A program made the position numbers and the translations under genes. From an uncultured Veillonellaceae bacterium (GTDB lineage: Bacteria; Bacillota; Negativicutes; Selenomonadales; Selenomonadaceae): 43,016 nt of DNA. Positions within the stretch are counted from its first letter, which is position 1; the number at the start of each line of letters is the position of its first letter. Below are positions 9,527 through 17,808 of this stretch, piece by piece. The notes beneath the pieces are model-generated. The model saw nothing but the letters and a program-made list of their open reading frames with translations. It was not told the origin of the DNA and did not search any database. The stretch lies in assembly GCA_900314825.1 (NCBI GenBank), contig OMWS01000020.1:1-43016 (forward strand), written 5' to 3'.

Positions 9527-9645
9527 TAAGATAGCCGTTAGAGCTTTAAGCAGACGCTTAGCGCTTCAGCGCTTAGCGGTCGCTTATGCAAAGCCAGCTC
9601 TTACGGATATCTTAGCCATTTGCCGCCAGGCAAATAGCCTCCTAA
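9527..9645 (-). other. Tandem hairpins in the EIIA leader
   Basis: Between the EIIA promoter and its Shine-Dalgarno site the leader can fold into two hairpins. The first has 19-nt arms at 9527-9545 and 9596-9614 with two mismatches, and carries a nested 38-nt palindrome at its tip. The second pairs CTTAG/CTAAG and ATTTGCC/GGCAAAT (about 9610-9645). No known riboswitch class is recognised. Confidence 0.5.
9548..9585 (-). repeat. Nested small palindrome, solitary copy
   Basis: On the minus strand the 38 nt start with AAGC and end with GCTT, enclosing CGCT-A-AGCGC, a TGAA loop and GCGCT-A-AGCG. The same structure recurs at 21774, 29939 and 32963 with compensating changes. Here it sits at the tip of a different hairpin, without the CCCTCTCC arms. 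Confidence 0.75.
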
Positions 9646-9720
9646 GTGAATTTGTAGTCTTGTTAATCGCTCACGCTGTTCTTCGGGCCCGTTTGCGTTC
9701 GCATTTCCTTTGTTGGTTGT

Positions 9721-9749
9721 AGTATAGAGCAACGTACGAACAACGGCAA
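9721..9749 (-). promoter_or_regulatory. EIIA promoter
   Basis: The minus strand has TTGCCG, 17 bases, then TATACT, giving a leader of about 200 bases before the EIIA start. CAAC/GTTG repeats in and around it recur at the divergent regulator promoter and may be shared operators. Confidence 0.55.
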
Positions 9750-9770
9750 GCGGATTTTGTTGTTTTCTTG

Positions 9771-9799
9771 TTGCAAAATACAGGAAAATCGGCGATAAT
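9771..9799 (+). promoter_or_regulatory. Promoter of the second DeoR-family gene
   Basis: TTGCAA, 17 bases, then GATAAT. Repeated GTTGTT/AACAAC motifs flank it (about 9758-9772, 9808-9825 and 9838-9850), suggesting autoregulation by the DeoR protein. Confidence 0.55.
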
Positions 9800-9875
9800 T
9801 TTCCTTGAGCAACAAATCGTTGTTTCATGAACAGTCAAAACAACAATTGTCCGACGAATTTCAGGAGGAATCATC

Positions 9876-10637
9876 ATGAACACGAGAGAACGGCGGCGGG
9901 CGCTGCTCGCTGCGTTGCAGACGGACAAGCGCGTCGTCGTCGCGGAGCTCGCCGCGCGCTTCGACGTGACGACGATGACGGTGCGGCGGGATCTCAGGCT
10001 TCTCGCAGAGACGAATGTCGTGACGCTCGTGCACGGCGGCGCCATCTACAACGAGGGCGGCGCGACGCTCGCGACGGTGAAAGCGCGCGCGAGCATCATG
10101 CAGGGCGCGAAAAAAGCGCTGGCCGAGGCCAGCGCTGCGCGCGTGCAGGAAGGAAATGCCATCTACCTCGACACGGGCTCGACGTGCATGAGCATCGCGG
10201 AGGCGCTCGCCGGACGCAAGAACATCGCCGTCCTCACGCATTCGCTCGGCGTCATGAACATCCTCGCGGGTTCGCCCGCTCTCCAGCTTTTCACAATGGC
10301 CGGCAAATACGATGACGGCCTCAAAGGATTTTTCGGCGACCTCACGACGCGCGACATGGATGGCTTCCGCATCGACATCGCGTTCCTCGGCACGTGCGGC
10401 CTGAGCCTCGCGGACGGCCTCATGTCGACGAACCCCGCCGACCAAGGCGTGAAGCGCAAGATCATCGAGACGGCGCGCAAGACCATCGCCGTCGTCGACC
10501 ATACGAAAATCAACAAGGACGCATTCCTCCGCGTCTGCGGCCTGCGCGAACTCGATGGCATCATCACAGACAAAGAAGCCGATGCCGCGTTCGTGGCGGG
10601 TGCACGAAAACTCGGCATCGACGTTGTACAAGTCTGA
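9876..10637 (+). CDS. DeoR/GlpR-family transcriptional regulator
   Basis: The 253-residue protein has a DeoR-type N-terminal helix-turn-helix (ARFDVTTMTVRRDLRLL, about residues 27-43). The sugar-phosphate sensor domain follows with DTGSTCMSIAEAL and VVDHTKI. The start follows a strong AGGAGG site. It is divergent from the orphan PTS EIIA gene and is the most likely local regulator of it. It converges with the MEMO-AMMECR1 gene, leaving only four bases between stops and no visible terminator. The effector is unknown. Confidence 0.85.
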   Translation: MNTRERRRALLAALQTDKRVVVAELAARFDVTTMTVRRDLRLLAETNVVTLVHGGAIYNEGGATLATVKARASIMQGAKKALAEASAARVQEGNAIYLDTGSTCMSIAEALAGRKNIAVLTHSLGVMNILAGSPALQLFTMAGKYDDGLKGFFGDLTTRDMDGFRIDIAFLGTCGLSLADGLMSTNPADQGVKRKIIETARKTIAVVDHTKINKDAFLRVCGLRELDGIITDKEADAAFVAGARKLGIDVVQV

Positions 10638-10641
10638 GCTC

Positions 10642-12027
10642 TCACACGTGGCGCTGCACCTCGAAACGGTACAGCGTCACGTTTTCATTCGGCCCGATGT
10701 TGCCCTTGCGCCGTGCGATGTCAATCTGTTGCTCGATGCTGTCGACGCCTGCGAGGTCTGGGAGCAGCAGGCCGCGGCGATGGCCGCTCTCGACGATGAC
10801 GCCGTAGCGCTTCACGTCAAGCTGCGACGGATCCGTGATGTGTTCCGGCGTCGTCAGCACGTCAACGTCATAGACCAGGAATGGAAGTTCCTCGGCGGTC
10901 ACAGGCGAAAAGCGCGGGTCTTGCGTGCCGGCCGAAATGGCATTGTGCAGGATTTCTTCGGCAAGGCTGTGCTTCGTCGGCAGGATCGTGCCGATGCAGC
11001 CGCGCAGCTGTCCGTCTTTCTTCAGCGAGACGAACGCGCCTGCCTGCTTTCCGGTCAATTCCGCAGGCAACCCATCAGGCAGCTTCGCATAACCGTGCGA
11101 GGTCACGAACGTCTCGAGCGACAAACGGGCCAACCGTACATAGATATCTTCTCTCTCTTTAATTGCTGCCAAACGGCGGCGCTCGGCCGCTTCGGCCTGT
11201 TCGCCGAAGTTGCGGCTTTCATCGCGCCCCGTCACGAGGAACGACGCGACGCCATAGCCGACGCCAAATGGTCCTTCGTACGACAAAAGCTCCGCCTCGA
11301 CCGCCAGGCGGTCAAGCGCGCCCGCCATGATCCAGAACGACCGCAAGCCGCACTCCGCGGCATTTTCCGCAAGATCGGCTGGCGTCGTGAGCAGCTGCAA
11401 GAAATCGCCGGACGCGAACACCTCTTGCATGCGCGTATCGAACACCGGCCCGTCCGCAGCAAAGCCGTACGGCCCGTCGTCTTTCAATTTGTGCGACAAA
11501 TCGCCGCTCGCAACGAACGCGATCTTGAGGCCGAGCTCCGCTGCCGTGCGCGTGATGAGCTGGCCGAGCCCGTAATGTTTCGCCGCCGAAAGACCGGAGA
11601 GTCCGATGCGCACGATCTTCCCCGTGTAGCCCGCTTCCTGCAAATAGCGTAGCGGAATCATCGTCGCATGGTCGAGCTCCGGATGGCGCTCGCCAAGCGT
11701 GCCAGCCGGAATGCCTACGGCTTTCGCAAGCTCCGACAGCCGCCGCACGAACCGCTCGTCATACGCGGCGCGCACAGAGAGCCCCGCCGCACGAAACTGC
11801 CCGAAATCCCCCATCGCCCCCGCCCCTGGAGAGATGTGGAAATAATCGGCATACATCGTCGTATGGGGGCTCGTGAGCACGACAAGATCCGGCGCCAACC
11901 GCACAAGCCACGCACTCACCTCGCGATACGCGTCAATCGTCTTTTGAATCTTCCGTTCTTCCCCGCGCCCGACTTCCGGCATGATCAGCGGCGGATGCGG
12001 CACGGCGATCGCTCCGAGGATGGACAT
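10642..12027 (-). CDS. MEMO-like / AMMECR1 fusion (AmmeMemoRadiSam system proteins B and A)
   Basis: The 461-residue protein joins two domains. The N-terminal half (about residues 1-265) is a MEMO/LigB-like extradiol-dioxygenase fold, with AIAVPHPPLIMPE, a TSPHTTMYAD loop and VASGDLSHKL. The C-terminal half (about 280-461) is an AMMECR1 domain with the signature LRGCIGTILP. These two modules and a radical SAM protein are grouped in many genomes as the AmmeMemoRadiSam set, whose function is not settled. No radical SAM gene is present here. I chose the ATG giving MSILGAIAVPHPP because AAAGGA lies ten bases upstream; earlier Met codons lack a site. It seems monocistronic. Confidence 0.85.
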   Translation of the reverse strand: MSILGAIAVPHPPLIMPEVGRGEERKIQKTIDAYREVSAWLVRLAPDLVVLTSPHTTMYADYFHISPGAGAMGDFGQFRAAGLSVRAAYDERFVRRLSELAKAVGIPAGTLGERHPELDHATMIPLRYLQEAGYTGKIVRIGLSGLSAAKHYGLGQLITRTAAELGLKIAFVASGDLSHKLKDDGPYGFAADGPVFDTRMQEVFASGDFLQLLTTPADLAENAAECGLRSFWIMAGALDRLAVEAELLSYEGPFGVGYGVASFLVTGRDESRNFGEQAEAAERRRLAAIKEREDIYVRLARLSLETFVTSHGYAKLPDGLPAELTGKQAGAFVSLKKDGQLRGCIGTILPTKHSLAEEILHNAISAGTQDPRFSPVTAEELPFLVYDVDVLTTPEHITDPSQLDVKRYGVIVESGHRRGLLLPDLAGVDSIEQQIDIARRKGNIGPNENVTLYRFEVQRHV

Positions 12028-12125
12028 GGCAACCATTTCCTTTCTGCAATCCTCTGTTTTCATGGTATATCGTTCTCTGCCGTTTATTTCGTCATGTTGC
12101 AAGCATTTCCCTGCCACGATTTTCC

Positions 12126-13316
12126 TTATTCCAGCAGCCAATCAAGCGCATAAATCTGCTGGATGCCGTCGTGCGACACGCGTGGCACGAGGTCCATCGT
12201 CAGGAGATAACGCGGATAGTAATCCCGCAGCATCTTGAATGGCAGAAGTTCTCGCGCGAGTGTCTTGCCGTCGCCCGCCACGGTGTATGCCACTTGGAAA
12301 TAACTTGGCTCTCCGCCGCGCACGGCTACGAAATCGATCTCCGTGCGATCCACCTTCCCGACATGCACTTCATCGTACCGGCGCAAAAGTTCCAGATAGA
12401 TGACATTTTCCAACATATGGCCCGCATCCATCGGCTTGCTGCCGAGCACCATCTGGCGCAGGCCGAGGTCTGCTGCGTAATATTTGCCGCCCGTCTTCAA
12501 ATAGTCTTTGCCTTTGAGGTCATAGCGATCTGCCCGATAAAACAAAAACGCATCCTGTAAGGCCGCGAGATAATGCTCGACCGTGGGGATGCTCGTCTTG
12601 CTTCCCGCAGAAGTCAGCGTATCCGCTACCTTCTTCGTCGAGCAGGGATTCCCGATATTGTCGAACAAGAACCGCGTGATCTTTTTGAGCAGCGTCACAT
12701 CCGGCAATTTCCGCCGGCCGATGATGTCCTTGAGGATGACGGTATCATAGATGCCGGACAAATATTGATGCACGTCCCGCGCGCTAGAAAGCGCAGATGC
12801 GTAGGGAAAGGAACTGCCTGCCAAATACTGGCGGTACAATCGCTCTGGACTCACGTCCGTATGCGCAGAAGCATATTCCGCAAACGAGAGCGGCAGCATC
12901 CGGATTTCGACATAGCGGCCCGAGAGCAATGTCGCGAGCTCTCCAGACAAGAGGCGCGAATTGGAGCCTGTCACATACACATCGCAGTTCTCTTGCACAT
13001 AAAGCGCATCGACGGCTTTTTCAAAATGCTCCACCTGCTGCACTTCATCGATAAAAATATAATTCATGCCCTGTGGCTGGAGCCGTTTTGCGAAATATTG
13101 CAAGAGCTGTCGGCTTTCCGTAATATCAATCCCCTCAATGCCTTCGAGGTTCAGAGAAATGATATGCTCCTGCGACACGCCACTTTGCAACAATTCGTCT
13201 TGGAACATGGAAAGGAGCGTCGATTTTCCACAGCGACGGATGCCGGACACCACTTTGATGACATCACGTTCGCGCCAGCGTCGCAGCTGGTCCAGGTAAT
13301 ACGGTCGTGCGATCAT
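12126..13316 (-). CDS. AAA-type ATPase with a DUF4143 domain
   Basis: The 396-residue protein has a P-loop (GIRRCGKST, near residue 25) and a Walker B strand (YIFIDEVQQ). A VTGSNSRLL sensor motif follows, then a C-terminal DUF4143 nuclease-like domain containing KVDRTEIDFVA. Members of this AAA_14/DUF4143 group are widespread accessory ATPases of unclear role, often found in variable regions. A GAGGTG site precedes the ATG. The coding region looks richer in A and T than its neighbours, consistent with acquisition. It is bounded upstream by a hairpin terminator and has no obvious operon partner. Confidence 0.9.
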   Translation of the reverse strand: MIARPYYLDQLRRWRERDVIKVVSGIRRCGKSTLLSMFQDELLQSGVSQEHIISLNLEGIEGIDITESRQLLQYFAKRLQPQGMNYIFIDEVQQVEHFEKAVDALYVQENCDVYVTGSNSRLLSGELATLLSGRYVEIRMLPLSFAEYASAHTDVSPERLYRQYLAGSSFPYASALSSARDVHQYLSGIYDTVILKDIIGRRKLPDVTLLKKITRFLFDNIGNPCSTKKVADTLTSAGSKTSIPTVEHYLAALQDAFLFYRADRYDLKGKDYLKTGGKYYAADLGLRQMVLGSKPMDAGHMLENVIYLELLRRYDEVHVGKVDRTEIDFVAVRGGEPSYFQVAYTVAGDGKTLARELLPFKMLRDYYPRYLLTMDLVPRVSHDGIQQIYALDWLLE

Positions 13317-13356
13317 ACAATCACCTCTTTGATAACGACAGTATATATAAAAATGA

Positions 13357-13405
13357 AAAAAACCGCAAGTTTTTGAAGGCAGTCTTTAAAAACTTGCGGT
13401 TTTTT
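13357..13405. terminator. Long hairpin terminator after the his operon
   Basis: An 18-bp perfect stem (13357-13374 with 13388-13405, core ACCGCAAGT) with a 13-base loop has T or A runs on both sides. It ends the minus-strand his transcript, whose last gene stops eight bases to the right. Confidence 0.85.
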
Positions 13406-13412
13406 ATATTTT

Positions 13413-13802
13413 TTAAAAGTGGAAAATCTGCATCATCTTCATGGCGAGCTGTTTCGGTTCGCCGTCTTTGTGTTGGAGGAGATATTCGAGCGAGCCGACG
13501 TAGAAGAACGATGTGATGGGAATGAAACGGCGGCCTTTGCGCATATTGCCCCAGAGCATGAGGTGCTTGATGAGACCGCGCACGTCGTCTTTTGTTCCAT
13601 TCTCGCGGCGCCAGACGCGCTTGAGCTTCCAGTCCTGCTCAATGAACGCGACAATCGCATCGACGAGCGCGGGATTGCCGAGGTCTTTTTCGTATTGATC
13701 GACGAGCCGGAACGCGGCGGTGTCGCGCTTCAGATTGTGCCGCGTCTCGACGGCGAACAGGGCGATGAGCAGGACGAGGAGAATACCGAAAAGCACTTGC
13801 AT
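13413..13802 (-). CDS. Small membrane-anchored protein of unknown function
   Basis: The 129-residue protein starts with one hydrophobic segment (MQVLFGILLVLLIALFAV), probably a membrane anchor. A soluble, charged domain follows with FIEQDWKLKRVWRRENG and a C-terminal FFYVGSLEYLLQHKDG stretch. No family is recognised. Its ATG overlaps the stop of the SagB-type gene by one base (TGATG), so it is probably translationally coupled. It is the last gene of the his operon transcript, just before a strong terminator. Confidence 0.7.
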   Translation of the reverse strand: MQVLFGILLVLLIALFAVETRHNLKRDTAAFRLVDQYEKDLGNPALVDAIVAFIEQDWKLKRVWRRENGTKDDVRGLIKHLMLWGNMRKGRRFIPITSFFYVGSLEYLLQHKDGEPKQLAMKMMQIFHF

Positions 13803-14584
13803 CAGGCGTCCCCGCCTTCCCCGTACGACGCAGGTCCGACGCCTGCTGCCTTGCCGACCGTCGCGCCGTAGATGGCAAACTCTTTCTCGCCATCAAGTTC
13901 CAACGCGTCGCTCACCGCCACGTCGTCAAACGCGCCCATAGCGCAGCAGCCGATGCCCTGCGTCCACGCGGCGAGATAAAGATTCTGGCAGACGTGTCCG
14001 GCATCGAGGAACGCATAGCGGTACGCGCGTTTGCCGAAGATATACGTCAAGCGATTGATGTTCGCCGCCCAGATAAATGTCACGGCGCTTTGTTGCACGG
14101 CGCCTTTGGCACGGAATGCCGCGACGAAACGTTCCTTTGCTGCTTCATCGAGATGCAACGGCAACAGCAAGTGTTCGAAAGCCAAATAACGATAGAATCC
14201 CGGCGCAAGCCCTTCGACGCGTTGGACATAGAGATACGTCTCAAAGGCATGGCGCGCGCCGGCGCTCGGCACCGTGCGCATGCTGCCGCCCTTCGCCGTC
14301 GGCATTTTCACGCCCTGCGTCGTCCAGAGCAGGAACGCAAGTTCTTTGAGCGTGATCGGCTTATCCTCATAACTTCGGACGCTCGCACGCAATTCCACCA
14401 TCGCAAGGAAGTCCACTTTTTTGTCGGGCAATAGCTCCGCTTCAGGCAACGCAATAACCTTCGTGCCAGGCGCGACGAATGCTTCCGGCGGCGGCACGGG
14501 CGCGCCTCGCTTCAGTGGCGTGTCCTGCGGCGCGATATCGAGCGTATCCGCGAGGAACGCTTTTTCTTTTTCATAGCTGTCCAT
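13802..14584 (-). CDS. SagB-type nitroreductase-fold oxidoreductase
   Basis: The 260-residue protein belongs to the FMN-dependent SagB/ThcOx branch of the nitroreductase fold. Seen directly are ELRASVRSYEDKPITLKELA for the FMN-binding start, VPSAGARHAFETYLYV, and the C-terminal DAGHVCQNLYLAAW and IGCCAMGAFDD segments. SagB enzymes oxidise azolines in peptide natural products, but no precursor peptide or cyclodehydratase gene is present, so a stand-alone reductase role is more likely. It begins six bases after hisIE without a Shine-Dalgarno site, so translation may depend on coupling. The following small membrane protein overlaps its stop. Confidence 0.85.
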   Translation of the reverse strand: MDSYEKEKAFLADTLDIAPQDTPLKRGAPVPPPEAFVAPGTKVIALPEAELLPDKKVDFLAMVELRASVRSYEDKPITLKELAFLLWTTQGVKMPTAKGGSMRTVPSAGARHAFETYLYVQRVEGLAPGFYRYLAFEHLLLPLHLDEAAKERFVAAFRAKGAVQQSAVTFIWAANINRLTYIFGKRAYRYAFLDAGHVCQNLYLAAWTQGIGCCAMGAFDDVAVSDALELDGEKEFAIYGATVGKAAGVGPASYGEGGDA

Positions 14585-14590
14585 GGCGCA

Positions 14591-15298
14591 TCACATATCG
14601 GGACGGATGCCCGTCTTGCCCGTGAATTTGTGGTATTCCCCACCCTTGCGGCGACTCATAAGTTCGGCGAAAAGTTCTTCCGGTGTGATGCCGTGGAACG
14701 CGAGCAGGACGAGGCAGTGATACCAGAGATCGCCCATCTCGTAGATGATTTCCTTGCGCACGTTGTTCTTCGAGGCGATGACGGTCTCGACGGCTTCCTC
14801 GCCGACTTTTTTGAGAATCTTGTCCTGGCCTTTGTCGAACAGATAATTCGTGTACGAGCCGTCAATCGGATGCAGCTGGCGGTCTTTGATGACGTCGTAG
14901 AGCTCATTGAGAACGACGGTGAGCGACTGCTGCTTTTCAGGTGGCACGACGGCGACGTCCTTGCCCGTCTCCTCTGGATGCAGGCGGCGGCCGGAAAAGC
15001 ACGAATACGTGCCCGTGTGGCAGGCAACGCCGCGCTGATGCACGCGCACGAGGAGCGTATCACCGTCACAGTCATACGAAATCTCTTTGACCTGCTGGAT
15101 GTTGCCGCTCGTCTCGCCCTTCTGCCAGAGGCAATTGCGGCTGCGGCTCCAGAACCACGTCAGCCCCGTCTCGATCGTCTTTTCAAGCGATTCCTTGTTC
15201 ATGTAGGCGAGCATGAGCACCTGGCCGCTCTCTTCCTGCACGATGGCGGGCACGAGGCCTTTTTCATCAAATTTTACTTTGGAAATATCCACACTCAT
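14591..15298 (-). CDS. hisIE: Bifunctional phosphoribosyl-AMP cyclohydrolase / phosphoribosyl-ATP pyrophosphatase
   Basis: The 235-residue fusion performs steps two and three of histidine synthesis. The N-terminal HisI domain (about 1-125) shows [14 protein letters not shown], the metal-site DCDGDT and CHTGTYSCF with its cysteines. The C-terminal HisE domain (about 130-225) shows [12 protein letters not shown] and [14 protein letters not shown], the acidic helices that bind magnesium in NTP pyrophosphatases. A GGAGG lies 12 bases before the ATG, a rather long spacing. It follows hisF closely and is the last biosynthetic gene of this operon. Confidence 0.95.
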   Translation of the reverse strand: MSVDISKVKFDEKGLVPAIVQEESGQVLMLAYMNKESLEKTIETGLTWFWSRSRNCLWQKGETSGNIQQVKEISYDCDGDTLLVRVHQRGVACHTGTYSCFSGRRLHPEETGKDVAVVPPEKQQSLTVVLNELYDVIKDRQLHPIDGSYTNYLFDKGQDKILKKVGEEAVETVIASKNNVRKEIIYEMGDLWYHCLVLLAFHGITPEELFAELMSRRKGGEYHKFTGKTGIRPDM

Positions 15299-15326
15299 TT
15301 TGTGTCCGAACCTCCAATATCACATG

Positions 15327-16085
15327 TCAAAAGCGCATTTCGACGCCGCGCGATTTCAGATATTCCTTGACCTGGCGCACGGTGTACGTGCCGTAGTGGA
15401 ACACGGATGCCGCGAGCACGGCATCGGCCTTTCCCTCCGTCAGCACGTCGTAAAAATGCTCGAGCTTGCCTGCGCCGCCCGAGGCGATGACAGGCACGTC
15501 GACCGCTTCGGACACGGCGCGCGTAAGCTCGATGTCATAGCCGTCCTTCGTGCCGTCGCAATCCATGCTCGTGAGCAGAATTTCGCCCGCGCCGAGCTCC
15601 GTCGCGCGCTTGACCCACTCCAGGCAGTCGAGCCCCGTCGGCGTGCGGCCTCCATTGACGTAGACTTCCCACTTGTGGTCGCCGCAGCGCTTCGCATCGA
15701 CGGCAAGCACGACACATTGGCGGCCAAAGCGCTCCGCGCCCTCACGGATGACAGCGGGATTCTTGACGGCCGCCGTATTCAGCGACGTCTTGTCTGCGCC
15801 GGCTTTCAGCATCTTGCGCATGTCTTCGACCGTGCGGATGCCGCCGCCGATCGTGAACGGGATGAAGACTTTCGACGCACAGCCGCGCGCGACGTCGACG
15901 ATCGTGTCGCGCTTGTCGCTCGAAGCCGTGATGTCGAGGAAGACGAGTTCGTCCGCACGCTCCTGATCGTAGCGCGCCGCGAGCTCGACCGGATCGCCCG
16001 CATCACGCAGGCCGACGAAGTTCGTGCCTTTGACGACGCGGCCATCTTTGACGTCGAGGCAAGGAATGATCCGTTTCGTATACAA
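15327..16085 (-). CDS. hisF: Imidazole glycerol phosphate synthase, cyclase subunit
   Basis: The 252-residue beta/alpha barrel uses ammonia from HisH to form imidazole glycerol phosphate and AICAR. The catalytic Asp11 (PCLDVKDG) and Asp130 (LAVDAK) are present, as are the phosphate-binding TIGGGIRT and ASGGAG loops. Start choice: TTG at 16083-16085, preceded by GGGGGAG overlapping the hisA stop, gives the normal family N-terminus. Only two bases separate it from hisA, and HisH is encoded just upstream in the same operon. Confidence 0.97.
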   Translation of the reverse strand: MYTKRIIPCLDVKDGRVVKGTNFVGLRDAGDPVELAARYDQERADELVFLDITASSDKRDTIVDVARGCASKVFIPFTIGGGIRTVEDMRKMLKAGADKTSLNTAAVKNPAVIREGAERFGRQCVVLAVDAKRCGDHKWEVYVNGGRTPTGLDCLEWVKRATELGAGEILLTSMDCDGTKDGYDIELTRAVSEAVDVPVIASGGAGKLEHFYDVLTEGKADAVLAASVFHYGTYTVRQVKEYLKSRGVEMRF

Positions 16086-16087
16086 TG

Positions 16088-16819
16088 TTACTCCCCCTTC
16101 GCGGCGAGTGCAATGGCTTTTCGTAAATCAAGGCTGCCCGTGTAAATCGACTTGCCCACGATGACGCCTTCGATGCCATCGCGTTCAAATGGAAGCAATG
16201 CTCGAATATCGTCCAAATCCTTGACACCGCCCGACGCCACGACGTTCACGCCGCTTTCGCGGGCGAGCTTTGCCGTCGCTTCCACATTCACGCCCGACAG
16301 CGTGCCGTCACGGCTGATGTCGGTGTAGATGATTGTGCGAACGCCGGCGCCTTTCATCTTTTTCGCGAGCGTGATGACATCGACATCGCCCGACACGCCC
16401 CAGCCGTCAACGGCGACGATGCCGTCTTTCGCGTCGATGCCGACGACGATGCGGTCGCCGTATTTTGCACACGCCTCGCGGACGAGCTCGGGATCGCGTA
16501 CGGCGACCGAACCGAGGATCACGCGGCGCACGCCAAGGGCGAGCACTTCGTCGATATTTTCCATCGTGCGGATGCCGCCGCCGAGCTCGACGGGGATCGT
16601 GACAGCAGCGAGGATGTCCTTGACCGTCGCGAGATTTTCCGAATGGCCGGCCCGCGCGCCGTCGAGATCAACGAGATGCAAGAACTCCGCGCCTTCGCTC
16701 TCCCATTTTTTTGCCATATCCGTGGGACTGTCGGAAAACACCGTCTCCTGCGCGAAGTCACCTTTAAAGAGGCGCACGCACTTGCCGCCTCGGATGTCGA
16801 TGGCTGGAAAGATTTTCAT
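16088..16819 (-). CDS. hisA: ProFAR isomerase (HisA)
   Basis: The 243-residue half-barrel-repeat protein isomerises ProFAR to PRFAR. It starts [17 protein letters not shown], giving catalytic Asp8. It has ELGGGIRT and VVASGGVKD phosphate loops and a second acid in VVGIDAKDG. The ATG lies four bases after the hisH stop with GAGGG inside the hisH end, so the two genes are tightly coupled. Nothing suggests the dual HisA/TrpF function of actinobacteria, though this was not tested. Confidence 0.97.
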   Translation of the reverse strand: MKIFPAIDIRGGKCVRLFKGDFAQETVFSDSPTDMAKKWESEGAEFLHLVDLDGARAGHSENLATVKDILAAVTIPVELGGGIRTMENIDEVLALGVRRVILGSVAVRDPELVREACAKYGDRIVVGIDAKDGIVAVDGWGVSGDVDVITLAKKMKGAGVRTIIYTDISRDGTLSGVNVEATAKLARESGVNVVASGGVKDLDDIRALLPFERDGIEGVIVGKSIYTGSLDLRKAIALAAKGE

Positions 16820-16823
16820 AGGC

Positions 16824-17435
16824 TTAACCCTCGATAAAGTTCTTCAGAATGGACAAACCGACGTCGCCGGACTTCTCCGGATGGAACTGCGTGGCCTGGA
16901 GATTCCCGACGGCAACGGACGCCGTCAGCTGCTCACCGTATTCCGTCGTTGACGTAATGACCGACGGATCGTCCGGCACGGCATGGTAGCTGTGCACGAA
17001 GTAAACGTATGGATGCTCCTGTAATCCATGGAACAAATCGCGCTGCTCGCGAGGATTACGAATGGAGAGCGAATTCCATCCCATGTGCGGAATCTTGAGG
17101 CCGGGCGCCTGAATCCGTTTCACCATACCGTGAATGAGCCCCAACCCTTTCGCCCCCGGGCTTTCCTCGCTGCCGTCAAAGAGGATCTGCAAGCCGACGC
17201 AGATGCCGAGCATCGGACGGCCATCGGCGACAAGCGACTTGATCGTCGGAATCAGCCCCGTCGCCTCGAGGTTCTTCATACAATCGCCAAACGCGCCGAC
17301 GCCGGGGAGAATCACCTTGTCGGCCTGCTCGATCACATCTTTGTCGCTGGTAACTTTTACGTCAGCGCCAAGAGCGGCGACAGCTTTCTCGACACTAAAG
17401 AGATTTCCAACGCCGTAATCTATCACTGCAATCAT
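16824..17435 (-). CDS. hisH: Imidazole glycerol phosphate synthase, glutaminase subunit
   Basis: The 203-residue class I glutamine amidotransferase supplies ammonia to HisF. The catalytic triad is visible: Cys79 in MLGICVGLQ, and His185 with Glu187 in FHPEKSG. The N-terminus MIAVIDYGVGNLFSVEKA is typical. AGGAG lies about ten bases before the ATG. A 373-base gap holding a large palindromic element separates it from hisB upstream, so its expression may be altered relative to hisGDCB. Confidence 0.97.
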   Translation of the reverse strand: MIAVIDYGVGNLFSVEKAVAALGADVKVTSDKDVIEQADKVILPGVGAFGDCMKNLEATGLIPTIKSLVADGRPMLGICVGLQILFDGSEESPGAKGLGLIHGMVKRIQAPGLKIPHMGWNSLSIRNPREQRDLFHGLQEHPYVYFVHSYHAVPDDPSVITSTTEYGEQLTASVAVGNLQATQFHPEKSGDVGLSILKNFIEG

Positions 17436-17498
17436 CTATCATCAACTCCTATCAAGCGCTCTAAGGATCTGTTACACTTACTGGAACAGTTTCATAAG

Positions 17499-17754
17499 GT
17501 TGCCGACCGTAACGCTTACAGAAGGCTCTCCCTCTGGGAGAGCTGGCGCGCGCAGCGCGACTGAGAGGGTACAAGGGTGCGATTTGTTCCAAGTACAAAG
17601 ACATCTCCAAAGCATCGCGTTTTAACGCAAACGACTTCATGCTTTGAAAGGTTTCTTCTTTTTGTTTTGCTATCGCACCCTAGTACCCTCTCCACCGCTT
17701 CGCGGTCCCCCTCTCCCATAGGGAGAGGCTTCTGTAGCCGCAACGCTCGGCAAC
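17499..17754. repeat. Large palindromic element, copy A (in the his operon)
   Basis: Imperfect inverted arms of about 84 bases (17499-17583 and 17672-17754) read GTTGCCG at one end and CGGCAAC at the other. Each arm holds a local hairpin around CTCTCCC/GGGAGAG and a GAGAGGGTAC segment. The centre is itself partly palindromic (AAAGCAT/ATGCTTT). Both arm-tip hairpins here are empty (CTCTCCCATAGGGAGAG and CTCTCCCTCTGGGAGAG). It fills most of the hisB-hisH gap and no protein is apparent in it. Confidence 0.8.
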
Positions 17755-17808
17755 GGATGCATGTGGAATCGGTCTAGTAAATGCAACAGCCCCTTAGTTT
17801 GCAGGACT

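Noticed and set aside
13802..14584. Azoline-peptide (streptolysin-S-like) cluster suggested by the SagB-type gene
   Set aside because: No precursor peptide, SagC/D-type cyclodehydratase or exporter gene is nearby; the gene sits in a histidine operon.
17499..17754. CRISPR array or tRNA in the hisB-hisH gap
   Set aside because: The region is one long inverted repeat with a unique centre; there are no regularly spaced direct repeats and no cloverleaf or acceptor end.
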